Positions 16,112 through 23,793 of a DNA stretch of 64,000 bases are shown in pieces. Within the stretch, counting starts at the first letter, position 1. Each line of letters begins with the position of its first letter. The DNA lies in contig JAKIWV010000002.1 of assembly GCA_022749815.1 (NCBI GenBank), positions 506,478 to 570,477 on the forward strand. The letters are read 5' to 3'. A program made the position numbers and the translations under genes. The notes beneath the pieces are model-generated. The model made no database searches and had not been told where the DNA came from. It worked only from the letters and a program-made list of their open reading frames with translations. The DNA comes from Thermoplasmata archaeon (GTDB lineage Archaea; Thermoplasmatota; Thermoplasmata; Lutacidiplasmatales; UBA184).

Positions 16112-16792
16112 TTACAACTTCCAGAACGGGCCGATCAGTCCCAACCGTGCAAAGTGGGATTGCAACTCCTCCTTGGAAAGACGGGAGTACCCGAGATCGA
16201 ATTTTCCCTGGTATATCGGCTCGCTCAGCTGAACGGTCCGTTCGATGGACAGGACCTGGCCCGTGGCCTGCTCCGTTTCGGCTTGCCAGTCGGCCAGGTG
16301 TTCCCCGGAGCGGAGAAACAGCATTGTGTTGGAGCAGGTAGAGATAATGTCGTCCCACCACTCGTGGGCTGGCCGACCTAGGTAGACCAGCGGCCCGTCG
16401 ATTCCCGGGGGCTGGGACGGCTCGCCGTCCAAGACGAACGTTAACGGCGCGTTGCAGTGGGCGCAGTAAGAGTCGATCCGAATCGGCTCCCGGAGCATGG
16501 GCCGAAACGCAACGGCGTCCCATGCACAATTCGCGAAGTAGCTGTGGCCCTCGGCGCGGGTCACCCGGAAAGGGGTCGCGACGGCGGAAAACGGGAAGGC
16601 CATCAGAACCCGAGAGGTCCCCGGAAGGAGCCGAAGGTGGTGGGCCGCGTCGAGCTGTTCCAGGGCATGCCGGACGGCGGGAAGGTTGAGCCCAAACTGA
16701 ACCGCGATCAGTTCGGCCACCGGAGGCACCGAGTGTTCCAGGAAGTAGTCGAAGACGAATTTCCGCACCGCAGCAACGTCCGCAGGAGGCAT
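16112..16792 (-). CDS. MerB-like organomercurial lyase family protein
   Basis: 226 residues from ATG 16792 (GTG 16819 also in frame). An N-terminal winged-helix segment (FVFDYFLEHSVPPVAELIA, then LPAVRHALEQLDAAHHLRLL) precedes the lyase domain, as in alkylmercury lyase. Key residues: Cys89 and Asp92 in ANCAWDAVAF, Cys110 and Cys113 in YCAHC, Cys153 in ISTCSNTMLF. The 89/92/110/153 spacing matches MerB C96/D99/C117/C159, so both catalytic cysteines and the proton-donor aspartate are kept. MerB cuts carbon-mercury bonds. No MerA or MerR is adjacent; the substrate could be a different thiophilic organometal. Confidence 0.82.
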   Translation of the reverse strand: MPPADVAAVRKFVFDYFLEHSVPPVAELIAVQFGLNLPAVRHALEQLDAAHHLRLLPGTSRVLMAFPFSAVATPFRVTRAEGHSYFANCAWDAVAFRPMLREPIRIDSYCAHCNAPLTFVLDGEPSQPPGIDGPLVYLGRPAHEWWDDIISTCSNTMLFLRSGEHLADWQAETEQATGQVLSIERTVQLSEPIYQGKFDLGYSRLSKEELQSHFARLGLIGPFWKL

Positions 16793-16910
16793 GGCTCTCG
16801 AGACTCCCCTCGGGCTCACCTACTCTTCCCAGCGACCCGCCCGACTCCTTGCATGGCCGAATTCGTAACGTTTAATGGGGATGACCGCCGAAGGAGGGGT
16901 CGGATGTTGG

Positions 16911-18596
16911 ATGAGCTTTACTACGATCCCCGTTCGGGAGCTGGTCGACCAAGCCGTCCAAGGACGCCTTGACATCCCGGAGTTCCAGCGCGACTTCGTA
17001 TGGCGTCCTGAACAGGTCCGGGCCCTGGTGGACTCGCTCCACCGGGATTTCCCCATCGGTCAGATCCTCACCTGGACGAACCCGTCCTATACCGCCGCTC
17101 GCGGGCCCTCGGGAACCCAGATGGCTCGGGCCTGGCTCGTCGATGGTCAGCAGCGGACCACGGCGCTCTGTCTGGTGTTCGGAAAAAAACCGTACTGGTG
17201 GTCTGAGAGTCGGGACTGGGAACGCCGTCTGTCGGGAACGAACGTTGTCACCGACCTTCTCGCACCGGGTCCCGACCTTCCATTCCGGCTCATCAACCCC
17301 GTCCGAGGGGCCGACCCCCGCTGGATCTCCGTGCGGGAAGTCGTTTCCCACGAGGGGGTGGCCGAACCCGGGTCCGTGGATTCCTACCTGAAGGGCGTCG
17401 CAAAGGCCGTCTTCGAGAAGCTCCCATCCAAGCTGGGAGCGACGACCTCCGAGGAGACGCTGGTTCAACGCCTCGGATCGCTCTGGGCGATTCGGGACCG
17501 TCCGGTCGCCATGTCCGAGGTCCATCACGACATCGAGGACGTCACGGAGATCTTCACGCGGCTCAATCAGCAGGGGACCGCCGTGGTGGAGTCCGACGTG
17601 AGCCTCGCCGTGGCGGCCGGGCTCCGACCGGGGTGGATTCGGGAAGAGTTCCTTCCGTTCCTCAAGAACCTGTCCGAATCCGGCTACGACCTCGATCCCG
17701 GGGTGGTCCTCCGGGCGCTGACCGCCATCGGCGACCACCGGGTCCGTCTCACCGAAGTGTCCCGGGACTTTTGGGCCAGTTCCCGCTTCGGGCAGACGTG
17801 GGCCCAGACGAAGGAGTCGGTCTCTGCGGTCGTGAGCGGCCTCGCGGGCGCCGGACTACTGTCCTCAACGCTTCTCCCGTCCCACACGGTCCTGATCCCG
17901 CTGACAGTACTTCACGCGAAATACGGTTCCAAGGAATTCCATTTTCCCCGAGCCCTGCACTGGCTGCTCTCGGCCACTCGGGATGGACGATACAGCGGTG
18001 CGTCGACCAGCGCCCTGGCGCAGGACGTGCGGGCGATCGAGATGGCCGACGAGTTCCCGGAGGCCCTCGAGGCCCTCCGGCAGAGCTTGGAAGTGGAGGT
18101 TCGAGTCTCTCCGGAGGAGTTCCTCGAGCGCGAGATGTGGAGCCGCCCGTTGGGACTGCTCCTCTACTTGACGGTGTTCCACCGAAAGGCCACGGACTGG
18201 GTTACCCGCCGGCGCGTCGGCTTTCCCCGCGCCGAGGGCGCTCTCGAGTACGGTTTCGTCCCGTACTGGCACCACTTCTTCCCGACCGGACGGAGCGTCC
18301 TGCGGGCCGTCCGCTTCGACTTCACGGACGACGAGATCGGTTCGCTGGCCAACGCGGTGGTCCTGAATCAGAAACCGCCGGACCGCGGGTGGGTCACCAC
18401 TTCTCCGTCGAAGTACATCCAGGAGGCCTCCGTTTACAACCACGCGCTCGAGCTCCAGATGGTCCCGCTGGACCGGGCGCTCTGGGAGCCGGAACGGTAC
18501 CGCGATTTCCTCACCGAGCGGGCCCGGATCTGTGCCAAGGAGGCGAACGTGTACCTTGCCTCCCTGTTGGGGTCGATCGCCGGGACCGAGAAGTAG
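16911..18596 (+). CDS. DUF262 (GmrSD/ParB-fold) family protein
   Basis: 561 residues from ATG 16911; ATG 16875 is in frame but would add residues not seen in the family. The N-terminal ParB/sulfiredoxin-fold nucleotidase domain is clear: DIPEFQRDFVW, an SLHRDFPIGQILTW helix-strand, and WLVDGQQRTTAL with the DGQQR catalytic motif. The middle has the FTRLNQQGTAV element typical of DUF262. I see no DUF1524 HNH motif, unlike full GmrS-GmrD fusions; the C-terminal third is helical. DUF262 proteins occur in modification-dependent restriction and other defence loci, but no partner gene is adjacent. AAGGAGG lies 13 nt before the start. Confidence 0.85.
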   Translation: MSFTTIPVRELVDQAVQGRLDIPEFQRDFVWRPEQVRALVDSLHRDFPIGQILTWTNPSYTAARGPSGTQMARAWLVDGQQRTTALCLVFGKKPYWWSESRDWERRLSGTNVVTDLLAPGPDLPFRLINPVRGADPRWISVREVVSHEGVAEPGSVDSYLKGVAKAVFEKLPSKLGATTSEETLVQRLGSLWAIRDRPVAMSEVHHDIEDVTEIFTRLNQQGTAVVESDVSLAVAAGLRPGWIREEFLPFLKNLSESGYDLDPGVVLRALTAIGDHRVRLTEVSRDFWASSRFGQTWAQTKESVSAVVSGLAGAGLLSSTLLPSHTVLIPLTVLHAKYGSKEFHFPRALHWLLSATRDGRYSGASTSALAQDVRAIEMADEFPEALEALRQSLEVEVRVSPEEFLEREMWSRPLGLLLYLTVFHRKATDWVTRRRVGFPRAEGALEYGFVPYWHHFFPTGRSVLRAVRFDFTDDEIGSLANAVVLNQKPPDRGWVTTSPSKYIQEASVYNHALELQMVPLDRALWEPERYRDFLTERARICAKEANVYLASLLGSIAGTEK

Positions 18597-18660
18597 ACGG
18601 TCGACGGCATCCACGTCCTCGCCCGATCGGCCGCGGGCCATCATCGACGGTTGGGATGGC

Positions 18661-19695
18661 CTAGGCGTCGGAGACGACCTGCTTGTCCCGGATGAACGTC
18701 CCGCGCTCGAGATCCCGTTCTGCTTCGAGGATCTCCTCGCGGGTGTTCATGACGATCGGACCATACCACGCCACGGGCTCCCGCAATGGCTTCCCGGCGA
18801 CGAGCAGGAATCGAAGCCCCGCCGCGCCGGCCCGGATCTGCACCTGGTCGCCGGCGCCGAAGAGGACCGTCTCGCCGGCGCGCGCGCTCGAACCTCTACC
18901 CAGCGCCGAGCGCGGCACGAGTGGGGGGTCGAGCGGGATCGTGTCGGACGGACCGAGCGGGATCGTGTCGGACGGACCGAACGGGATCGTGTCGGACGGA
19001 CCGAACGGGTCGAACTCGCCGGCTCCTTCGAACGCTTGGGCGAACACGGTATGGCCTGGTTGGACGCGGGTCGAGAACCCCGTTTCCGCCGGAAGCGTCA
19101 CATCGAGGTATGTCGGGTCGACCGGAATCTCTCGAACCGGGCCTTCCACGCCTTCAAAGCTGCCCGCGACGACTTTTACGATCCCGCCCTCCGGGGTGCG
19201 GACCACCGGGATCCCGTTCGCGTGCAGGCCGCGGTACGCCGGGACCTCCATCTTGAGCCGACGGGGCAGGTTGACCCACAGCTGGAAACCGGATAACCGC
19301 CCCTCGGTCCGCTGGGGCATCTCCTGGTGAAGAATGCCGCTCCCGGCACTCATCCATTGTACGTCGCCGGAGGCGATCGTGCCGCCGTTCCCGAGTGAGT
19401 CTTGGTGCTCCACCCTGCCTTTGAGCATGTACGTGACCGTCTCGATCCCTCGGTGGGGGTGCCAGGGGAAACCTGCGAGGTAGTCCGCCGGGTTCGAGGA
19501 GCCGAAATTGTCGAGGAGAAGGAAGGGGTCGAGAAGCGGAACCTCGTTTCCCGAGAACATGCGCCGTAGGCGGACCCCGGCGCCCTCTAGGGTCTCCGCT
19601 CCCTCGAATTTGCGCGAGACGGAGCGAATGGCGGACGGTGCGGGGGACGGAGATTCGGCGAATTTCCGCGTGACCGGTCGGACCTTTTCTGACAT
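18661..19695 (-). CDS. Pirin-family bicupin with repeat insertion
   Basis: 344 residues from ATG 19695, preceded by AGGAAG. The N-terminal pirin cupin carries the metal ligands FPWHPHRGIETVTYM and the GSGILHQEMP motif; the C-terminal pirin domain ends YGPIVMNTREEILEA. Pirins bind iron and act as quercetinases or redox co-regulators. In the linker of the C-terminal cupin there is an 8-residue unit, FGPSDTIP/LGPSDTIP, repeated three times, encoded by a 24-bp tandem repeat. The frame is open far upstream (to 20418) but that part overlaps other genes and is not pirin. Confidence 0.92.
   Translation of the reverse strand: MSEKVRPVTRKFAESPSPAPSAIRSVSRKFEGAETLEGAGVRLRRMFSGNEVPLLDPFLLLDNFGSSNPADYLAGFPWHPHRGIETVTYMLKGRVEHQDSLGNGGTIASGDVQWMSAGSGILHQEMPQRTEGRLSGFQLWVNLPRRLKMEVPAYRGLHANGIPVVRTPEGGIVKVVAGSFEGVEGPVREIPVDPTYLDVTLPAETGFSTRVQPGHTVFAQAFEGAGEFDPFGPSDTIPFGPSDTIPLGPSDTIPLDPPLVPRSALGRGSSARAGETVLFGAGDQVQIRAGAAGLRFLLVAGKPLREPVAWYGPIVMNTREEILEAERDLERGTFIRDKQVVSDA
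18931..19002 (+). repeat. 24-bp tandem repeat, three units, inside the pirin gene
   Basis: Units at 18931-18954, 18955-18978 and 18979-19002, each GA(G/A)CGGGATCGTG followed by TCGGACGGACC; the first two are identical and the third differs by one base. A fourth partial unit follows. Being a multiple of three it keeps the reading frame. Near-identity indicates recent slippage or expansion. Confidence 0.9.
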
Positions 19696-19852
19696 GGGCA
19701 GCTTCCTGTGGTTCGGAGATGCCAGGGCGGGGGGATAACCTTCGGGTCGCGCGCGGGTTACCAGCGCTCCCGATCGAGGGGCCGGCCCCCGCTGCCCGCT
19801 GGGAGGCTTCAAGGAACGAATAGATAGGCCACACACATCATCGGGCCAGACC

Positions 19853-20224
19853 ATGCCCGCAAGAACTAAGGACCGGAAGGAGCCGAAGCGCGCCGCGAAG
19901 CTCTCGACCGACGAGATCGCCGACCGCGTATCGGAGCTGATCCGCACCGAGGCTCCGATGCTCCGAGTGGAGAAACACTGGGGGCATCCCTGGTTCGTGG
20001 GCACCGACATGGTGTGCGCCGTAGGAGCCTTTGCCCAACACGTTGGGGTAGAGTTCTGGCGGGGCAGCACGGTCCCCGACCCCGACCATCTGCTCGAGGG
20101 GAGTGGGAAGAATCTGCGCCACGTGAAGGTGCGGTCTCTCGACGAGGCATCCTCGCCGCGCTTGGTTCGGCTCCTCCGGAACGCCGTGGCCCTCGACCGG
20201 AAAGAACCGAAGCGGGTCCGGTAG
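19853..20224 (+). CDS. DUF1801/YdhG-like protein
   Basis: 123 residues. The pattern MLRVEKHWGHPWFVGTDMVCAVGAFAQHVGVEFWRG and the C-terminal RHVKVRSLDEASSPRLVRLL is that of the DUF1801 (YdhG/YjbR, CyaY-like fold) family. Function of the family is poorly known; some members act in stress or metal tolerance. The N-terminal 20 residues are Lys/Arg-rich. Divergent from pirin. GTG/ATG choice: ATG 19853 follows a TATA-like AATAGATAGG stretch 25-30 nt upstream, suggesting a leaderless transcript. Confidence 0.78.
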   Translation: MPARTKDRKEPKRAAKLSTDEIADRVSELIRTEAPMLRVEKHWGHPWFVGTDMVCAVGAFAQHVGVEFWRGSTVPDPDHLLEGSGKNLRHVKVRSLDEASSPRLVRLLRNAVALDRKEPKRVR

Positions 20225-20282
20225 GCCAGACTCGCCGGGCGGCTCCCGCAGACCTGACAAGGCCGAGAGGTGTCCGGGTTGC

Positions 20283-20813
20283 GTGCGGGACAGAGAAAAA
20301 CGTCCGCGCCGACGGTCGACGGCGGAGGTACCGGAACGGCTTCCGTGGCTCCGGTACGACCGGATGGCTCGCGCCGTGACGGAGCGGCTCCGCGTCCGAG
20401 CAGTCCCCGGCCAGCCATTCTGGTCTCTCGCGGTCCGGAACCCGGTCCATCACACCCACTACCAGGTGCTCCTCCCGGAATACCCCTCCGGCGAGGCGCA
20501 GTTCTGCTCGTGCCCGGACTTCGCCCGGCGGGGGATCGGCACGTGTAAGCACGTCGAAGCGGCCACGGCCTGGCTATCGAGCCACCCCGAGCTAACGCGG
20601 CCTCCGGGGGCGCGCCGGAGTGTCGCCGGGGTCTGGCGAGCGGTCGACCGGGCCCTCAAAGAGGCGCGGGTGTCACACCGCCCTGAAGCGGTCCGGTGGC
20701 GGCAGCCCGGGAGAGTGCTGTTTGAAAAGAGGGGCGCACGAGGTCCAGACAGCTCGAAAAAGAGGGAAGGGGGAAAAGGTTCGGTCCAGCCAGTGGGCGG
20801 GTCCGGGGCCTAG
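20283..20813 (+). CDS. SWIM zinc-finger protein
   Basis: 176 residues. The SWIM motif CxCx(n)CxH is in FCSCPDFARRGIGTCKHVEA, preceded by a beta hairpin (FWSLAVRNP, HYQVLLPE) typical of SWIM domains that bind DNA or proteins. The rest is Arg/Lys-rich and probably disordered (KKREGGKGSVQPVGGSGA). A shorter start at ATG 20364 is possible. The stop codon interlocks with that of the convergent tetraether synthase in a CTAG at 20810-20813. SWIM domains occur in SWI/SNF-like and recombination-associated proteins; the partner is unknown here. Confidence 0.75.
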   Translation: MRDREKRPRRRSTAEVPERLPWLRYDRMARAVTERLRVRAVPGQPFWSLAVRNPVHHTHYQVLLPEYPSGEAQFCSCPDFARRGIGTCKHVEAATAWLSSHPELTRPPGARRSVAGVWRAVDRALKEARVSHRPEAVRWRQPGRVLFEKRGARGPDSSKKREGGKGSVQPVGGSGA

Positions 20814-22519
20814 CTCGACATCCCGGGCGCTGCCTTGAGCGCCTTGATCTTGTAGTACTCGGGGTCGACGATGACCTCGCCATTGACGCCCATCGTCTCG
20901 ATGGTCTTCAGCATGGCACCGCTCGAGGACTTGGCCTTCTGCCAGTCGGGGATCGGGATCGAGAACTTCTTCTCCACTTCCGTCCGGTAGATGGGGCCCG
21001 AGTTGTACGAGCAGAACGGGATGACGCGCCCGTCCGGAACGGCGTAGTGGATATCGCAGCGCATGAGGCGCTGGATATCGTAGTCGTACGCGTCCTGGAA
21101 GTGCATGTTCCCGAGGTAGAGCGTGCGCCAGGTGAACTTCGCCAGGGCTTCCTTGTTCCCCTCGGTAAAGATCGCCGCGATGACGCGGACGCAGTTCTTC
21201 TCGCTGAGACCCTCCGGGGCCTTCGAGAAGTCGAAGTACTTCGACACCTCGTGGAGCAGCTTGGCACCAGCCACGGCGCCCCGAACGCGGGCGAACCGGG
21301 CGTCGCGGTACTTCTCGATGAGCGTTTCGACGTTCTCGAAGAAGCCGTCGACGTCCATGAAGCGGGGCAGCGGCGTGAGCTTCTGCCCATCCTTCGAGAC
21401 GAAGGCGAAGGTGGCGCAGCCACAGCCGGGGTGCGTGGTCAGGGTCATCTTCTCTTCGCCATGGATGATCGAGACGAGCTCCGAGATCGGAGCGACGGAC
21501 GGCACAGGGAAGAAGTCCGACTTCTCGAACGGTCCCTCGGTGCACAGGATCCGGACCAGGTCCGACTGGGTGAACCGCATCTGGAAGCGGTCCTTGTCGG
21601 GAATCCGGGCCGTCAGCGCTACGGGCTGGAAGTTGACTCCGCGGACGACGTCGATGTTATCGATCGCGAACTTGACGGTGGGCCAGATCTCCTTCTCGTT
21701 GAAGCCGCCGACGAGAGTCGGGACGAGCACGACGGAGAGCGGCTTGTCCGGCTTGCCGGCCGCCAGCTCTTCGGGCGAAGAGTGGGTTGAGCGGGCCGCC
21801 TGGATCGCCTTTTCCTTGATCTTGAGGAGCGGGACGCCCCGCACCTTCCGGTAGATCTCATCGTCCAGCCCATCGAACTGGAGGTAGAGAGTGTGCAGTC
21901 CCGAATTCCGGGCCTGCTGTGCGAATCCGCCTTCGTTGGCGAACCGGATGCCGTTGGTGGCGACCTGAACCTGCTTGAAACCGAGCTCACGGGCCATTCC
22001 ACAGGCCTCTAGGAAGAGCGGGGAGAGCGTGGGTTCGCCGCCCGAGAACTGAACCGCCACGGTCCCGACGGGCTTCTGTTCCCGGAGGGTCTTCAGCATG
22101 AAGTAGATCTGCTCGCGGGTCGGCTCGTAGACATAGCCGGCGGCGTTGGCGTTCGCGAAACAGACCGGGCACTTCAAGTTGCACCGGTTGGTCAAGTCGA
22201 TCAGGGCGAGTCCCGTGTGGGACTTGTGGTGACTGCACATACCGCACGTGGTCGGGCAGCCGCGGAACTTGTCGTAGTAGGGGTTCTCGTAGCCGACCCC
22301 GTCATGGGCGTAGACCTCCATTCGGAGGTAAAAATCGACGTCGTTGGAGATGATGTCCCAGAAGTACCCATGGGTACGACAGGTTTTCTCCATGATGACT
22401 CGGTTGTCCTTCTCGCGAACGACGGCCGGGATGACCTTGATGCACTCGGGACAGACCGACGCGGTCTTCCGGGGCAGTCCGCGTGGTGCCTGAAATTCAC
22501 GCATTACTCTCGCTGGCAT
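20810..22519 (-). CDS. tes: Radical-SAM tetraether lipid synthase
   Basis: 569 residues, the length of archaeal Tes. The enzyme couples the phytanyl chains of two archaeol lipids to give macrocyclic archaeol or GDGT membrane-spanning lipids. Radical-SAM cluster ligands are C113, C117 and C120 in CNLKCPVC; an upstream Cys group CPEC (23, 26), C47 and CPTTCGMC (88, 92, 95) supplies auxiliary metal sites as in Tes. FSGGEPTL and the ATNG strand follow. AAGGGG lies 6 nt before ATG 22519. Expected for Thermoplasmatota, whose membranes are GDGT-rich. Alternative: a related radical-SAM enzyme acting on lipids. Confidence 0.88.
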   Translation of the reverse strand: MPARVMREFQAPRGLPRKTASVCPECIKVIPAVVREKDNRVIMEKTCRTHGYFWDIISNDVDFYLRMEVYAHDGVGYENPYYDKFRGCPTTCGMCSHHKSHTGLALIDLTNRCNLKCPVCFANANAAGYVYEPTREQIYFMLKTLREQKPVGTVAVQFSGGEPTLSPLFLEACGMARELGFKQVQVATNGIRFANEGGFAQQARNSGLHTLYLQFDGLDDEIYRKVRGVPLLKIKEKAIQAARSTHSSPEELAAGKPDKPLSVVLVPTLVGGFNEKEIWPTVKFAIDNIDVVRGVNFQPVALTARIPDKDRFQMRFTQSDLVRILCTEGPFEKSDFFPVPSVAPISELVSIIHGEEKMTLTTHPGCGCATFAFVSKDGQKLTPLPRFMDVDGFFENVETLIEKYRDARFARVRGAVAGAKLLHEVSKYFDFSKAPEGLSEKNCVRVIAAIFTEGNKEALAKFTWRTLYLGNMHFQDAYDYDIQRLMRCDIHYAVPDGRVIPFCSYNSGPIYRTEVEKKFSIPIPDWQKAKSSSGAMLKTIETMGVNGEVIVDPEYYKIKALKAAPGMSS

Positions 22520-22891
22520 TCAATTCCCCTTGCTTCGCCAGCCGCTGGTGGGCGTCTGGCTTACGGGGCCAACCCGTGCCGGCCTACATAACCCATCTGT
22601 CGTGGGATCCGCTACAATTCCGCGCTTGCCGTGACGGAGATTCGCACGGTCCGAATCGCTACACTCGCTTCGCCGGACGACCCAAAAGGGCGGGTGCAGT
22701 AATAACGTCCCCCTGGTTGGGCGCGGCGACAAGTGCCGCCTAGAAAGAGTTCGCGCCGACCCGCGACGAGGCAGACTAGACGCCCCCGCGCCCGGAAGGG
22801 CCGGATTCGGCCGTCGAGGGGCGACCGGGCCCCAGGACACTTCGTGGGTCGGGCCGGGTCTCCCGTTCTAGACAAGTACCCCCCCAAGGCC
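22520..22891. other. Intergenic region, no gene seen
   Basis: About 370 nt between the divergent tes start and the ATG at 22892. The plus frame is open here (from 22733) but the residues are Arg/Pro-rich and lack protein character. It probably carries both promoters. Confidence 0.4.
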
Positions 22892-23344
22892 ATGGACGAC
22901 GCGGTGGGCGGCGTTCCAATCGCCCAGCCCCCCGTCGCCGCGGCCCCCCTCAAGCCCGCTCCCGCTGCGTCGCCGGCCCCCCCCGTTCAGTTGCCCATGG
23001 TCCCCGCATCCTCCGCAGGGACCCCTCCGAGCCCTCCGAAGGTCCTCATCAGCCTCGAGAGGCCCTTCAATATCGACGATTTCTCTCAGCTCCTGGGGCA
23101 GACCCAGATCCAGGTCACCGTCCCCCGGGACAGCGTGGCCGAAGTCCTCCGCCGCGCCTACGAATTCATGGACTTCGGCATCTATGTTTATTCGATCCGC
23201 GTCCGCCCCGGCCCCGAGGACCTCCTCAAGACGTTCATCGTCGAGCTCCAGCGCGTCGACTTCTCAGCCCAGGTTAAGGACTGGGTCCCGTTCCAGGACC
23301 GCGGCCGGGCGGACAGTCCCTTTGGCCCGACGGGCACCCGCTAA
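22892..23344 (+). CDS. Hypothetical protein with Pro-rich head and small alpha/beta domain
   Basis: 150 residues from ATG 22892. Residues 1-55 are Pro/Ala-rich and disordered. The remainder is a compact domain with a strand KVLISLERPF, amphipathic helix DFSQLLG, strand TQIQVTVPR, a helix SVAEVLRRAYEFMDF, and two strands IYVYSIRVRP and TFIVELQRVDF, an alternating beta-alpha-beta layout. No family recognised. Upstream in-frame starts exist but lead into low-complexity sequence. Confidence 0.6.
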   Translation: MDDAVGGVPIAQPPVAAAPLKPAPAASPAPPVQLPMVPASSAGTPPSPPKVLISLERPFNIDDFSQLLGQTQIQVTVPRDSVAEVLRRAYEFMDFGIYVYSIRVRPGPEDLLKTFIVELQRVDFSAQVKDWVPFQDRGRADSPFGPTGTR

Positions 23345-23452
23345 CTGGGTGACTCGGAGCAGTGCCCTGGCTCCGCGGCGGAGCCGTCGGCGGACGTCGT
23401 CACGCCCGATTCTGATATCAGGGGGCCGGCGGTGCCCGTCGTAGGTTGAATC

Positions 23453-23680
23453 GTGCCTGGATCCTCTTCTGCCGACCCTATCGAACTCGAACTCGCCTCG
23501 ATTCGTCAGCAACTGACCGACCTCCGGGCCGAACAGCAAGAAATGAAGCAGGCGATCGAAGAACTCGTGAAGACGTTTCGGGCCCTCGCGATGCACCTAG
23601 GGATCGCGGCCGAGCCGTACCGAAAGGGCAGTGCGTCCGGCGACCGGGCGAAAGGCGCGGATATTCCTGGCTTCGCATAG
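23453..23680 (+). CDS. Small coiled-coil protein
   Basis: 75 residues, GTG start. Residues 8-45 form one strong heptad-type coiled coil (ELELASIRQQLTDLRAEQQE and on to AIEELVKTFRALAMHL), then a short polar tail. Such mini-proteins often oligomerise or serve as adaptors. Not recognised. It precedes the M61 peptidase by 113 nt on the same strand. Confidence 0.5.
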   Translation: MPGSSSADPIELELASIRQQLTDLRAEQQEMKQAIEELVKTFRALAMHLGIAAEPYRKGSASGDRAKGADIPGFA

Positions 23681-23793
23681 ACCCGGTCCGGCACACCCGA
23701 GCGGCGGGCTCCCAAGTGCCAACGCGCCCACTCGCCAAGCCTTAAGGACCGCTCCCCGCTGGCGGCGCCTCGGTCGCAGAGTAGGAACCCACG

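Noticed and set aside
14365-16341. A 658-residue plus-strand frame opposite the hybrid kinase
   Set aside because: It mirrors the kinase reading frame and shows the Arg/Gly/Pro-rich bias of antisense frames in GC-rich DNA.
18661-20418. A 585-residue minus-strand frame including pirin
   Set aside because: The part before ATG 19695 is antisense to the DUF1801 gene and has no family character; pirin itself starts at 19695.
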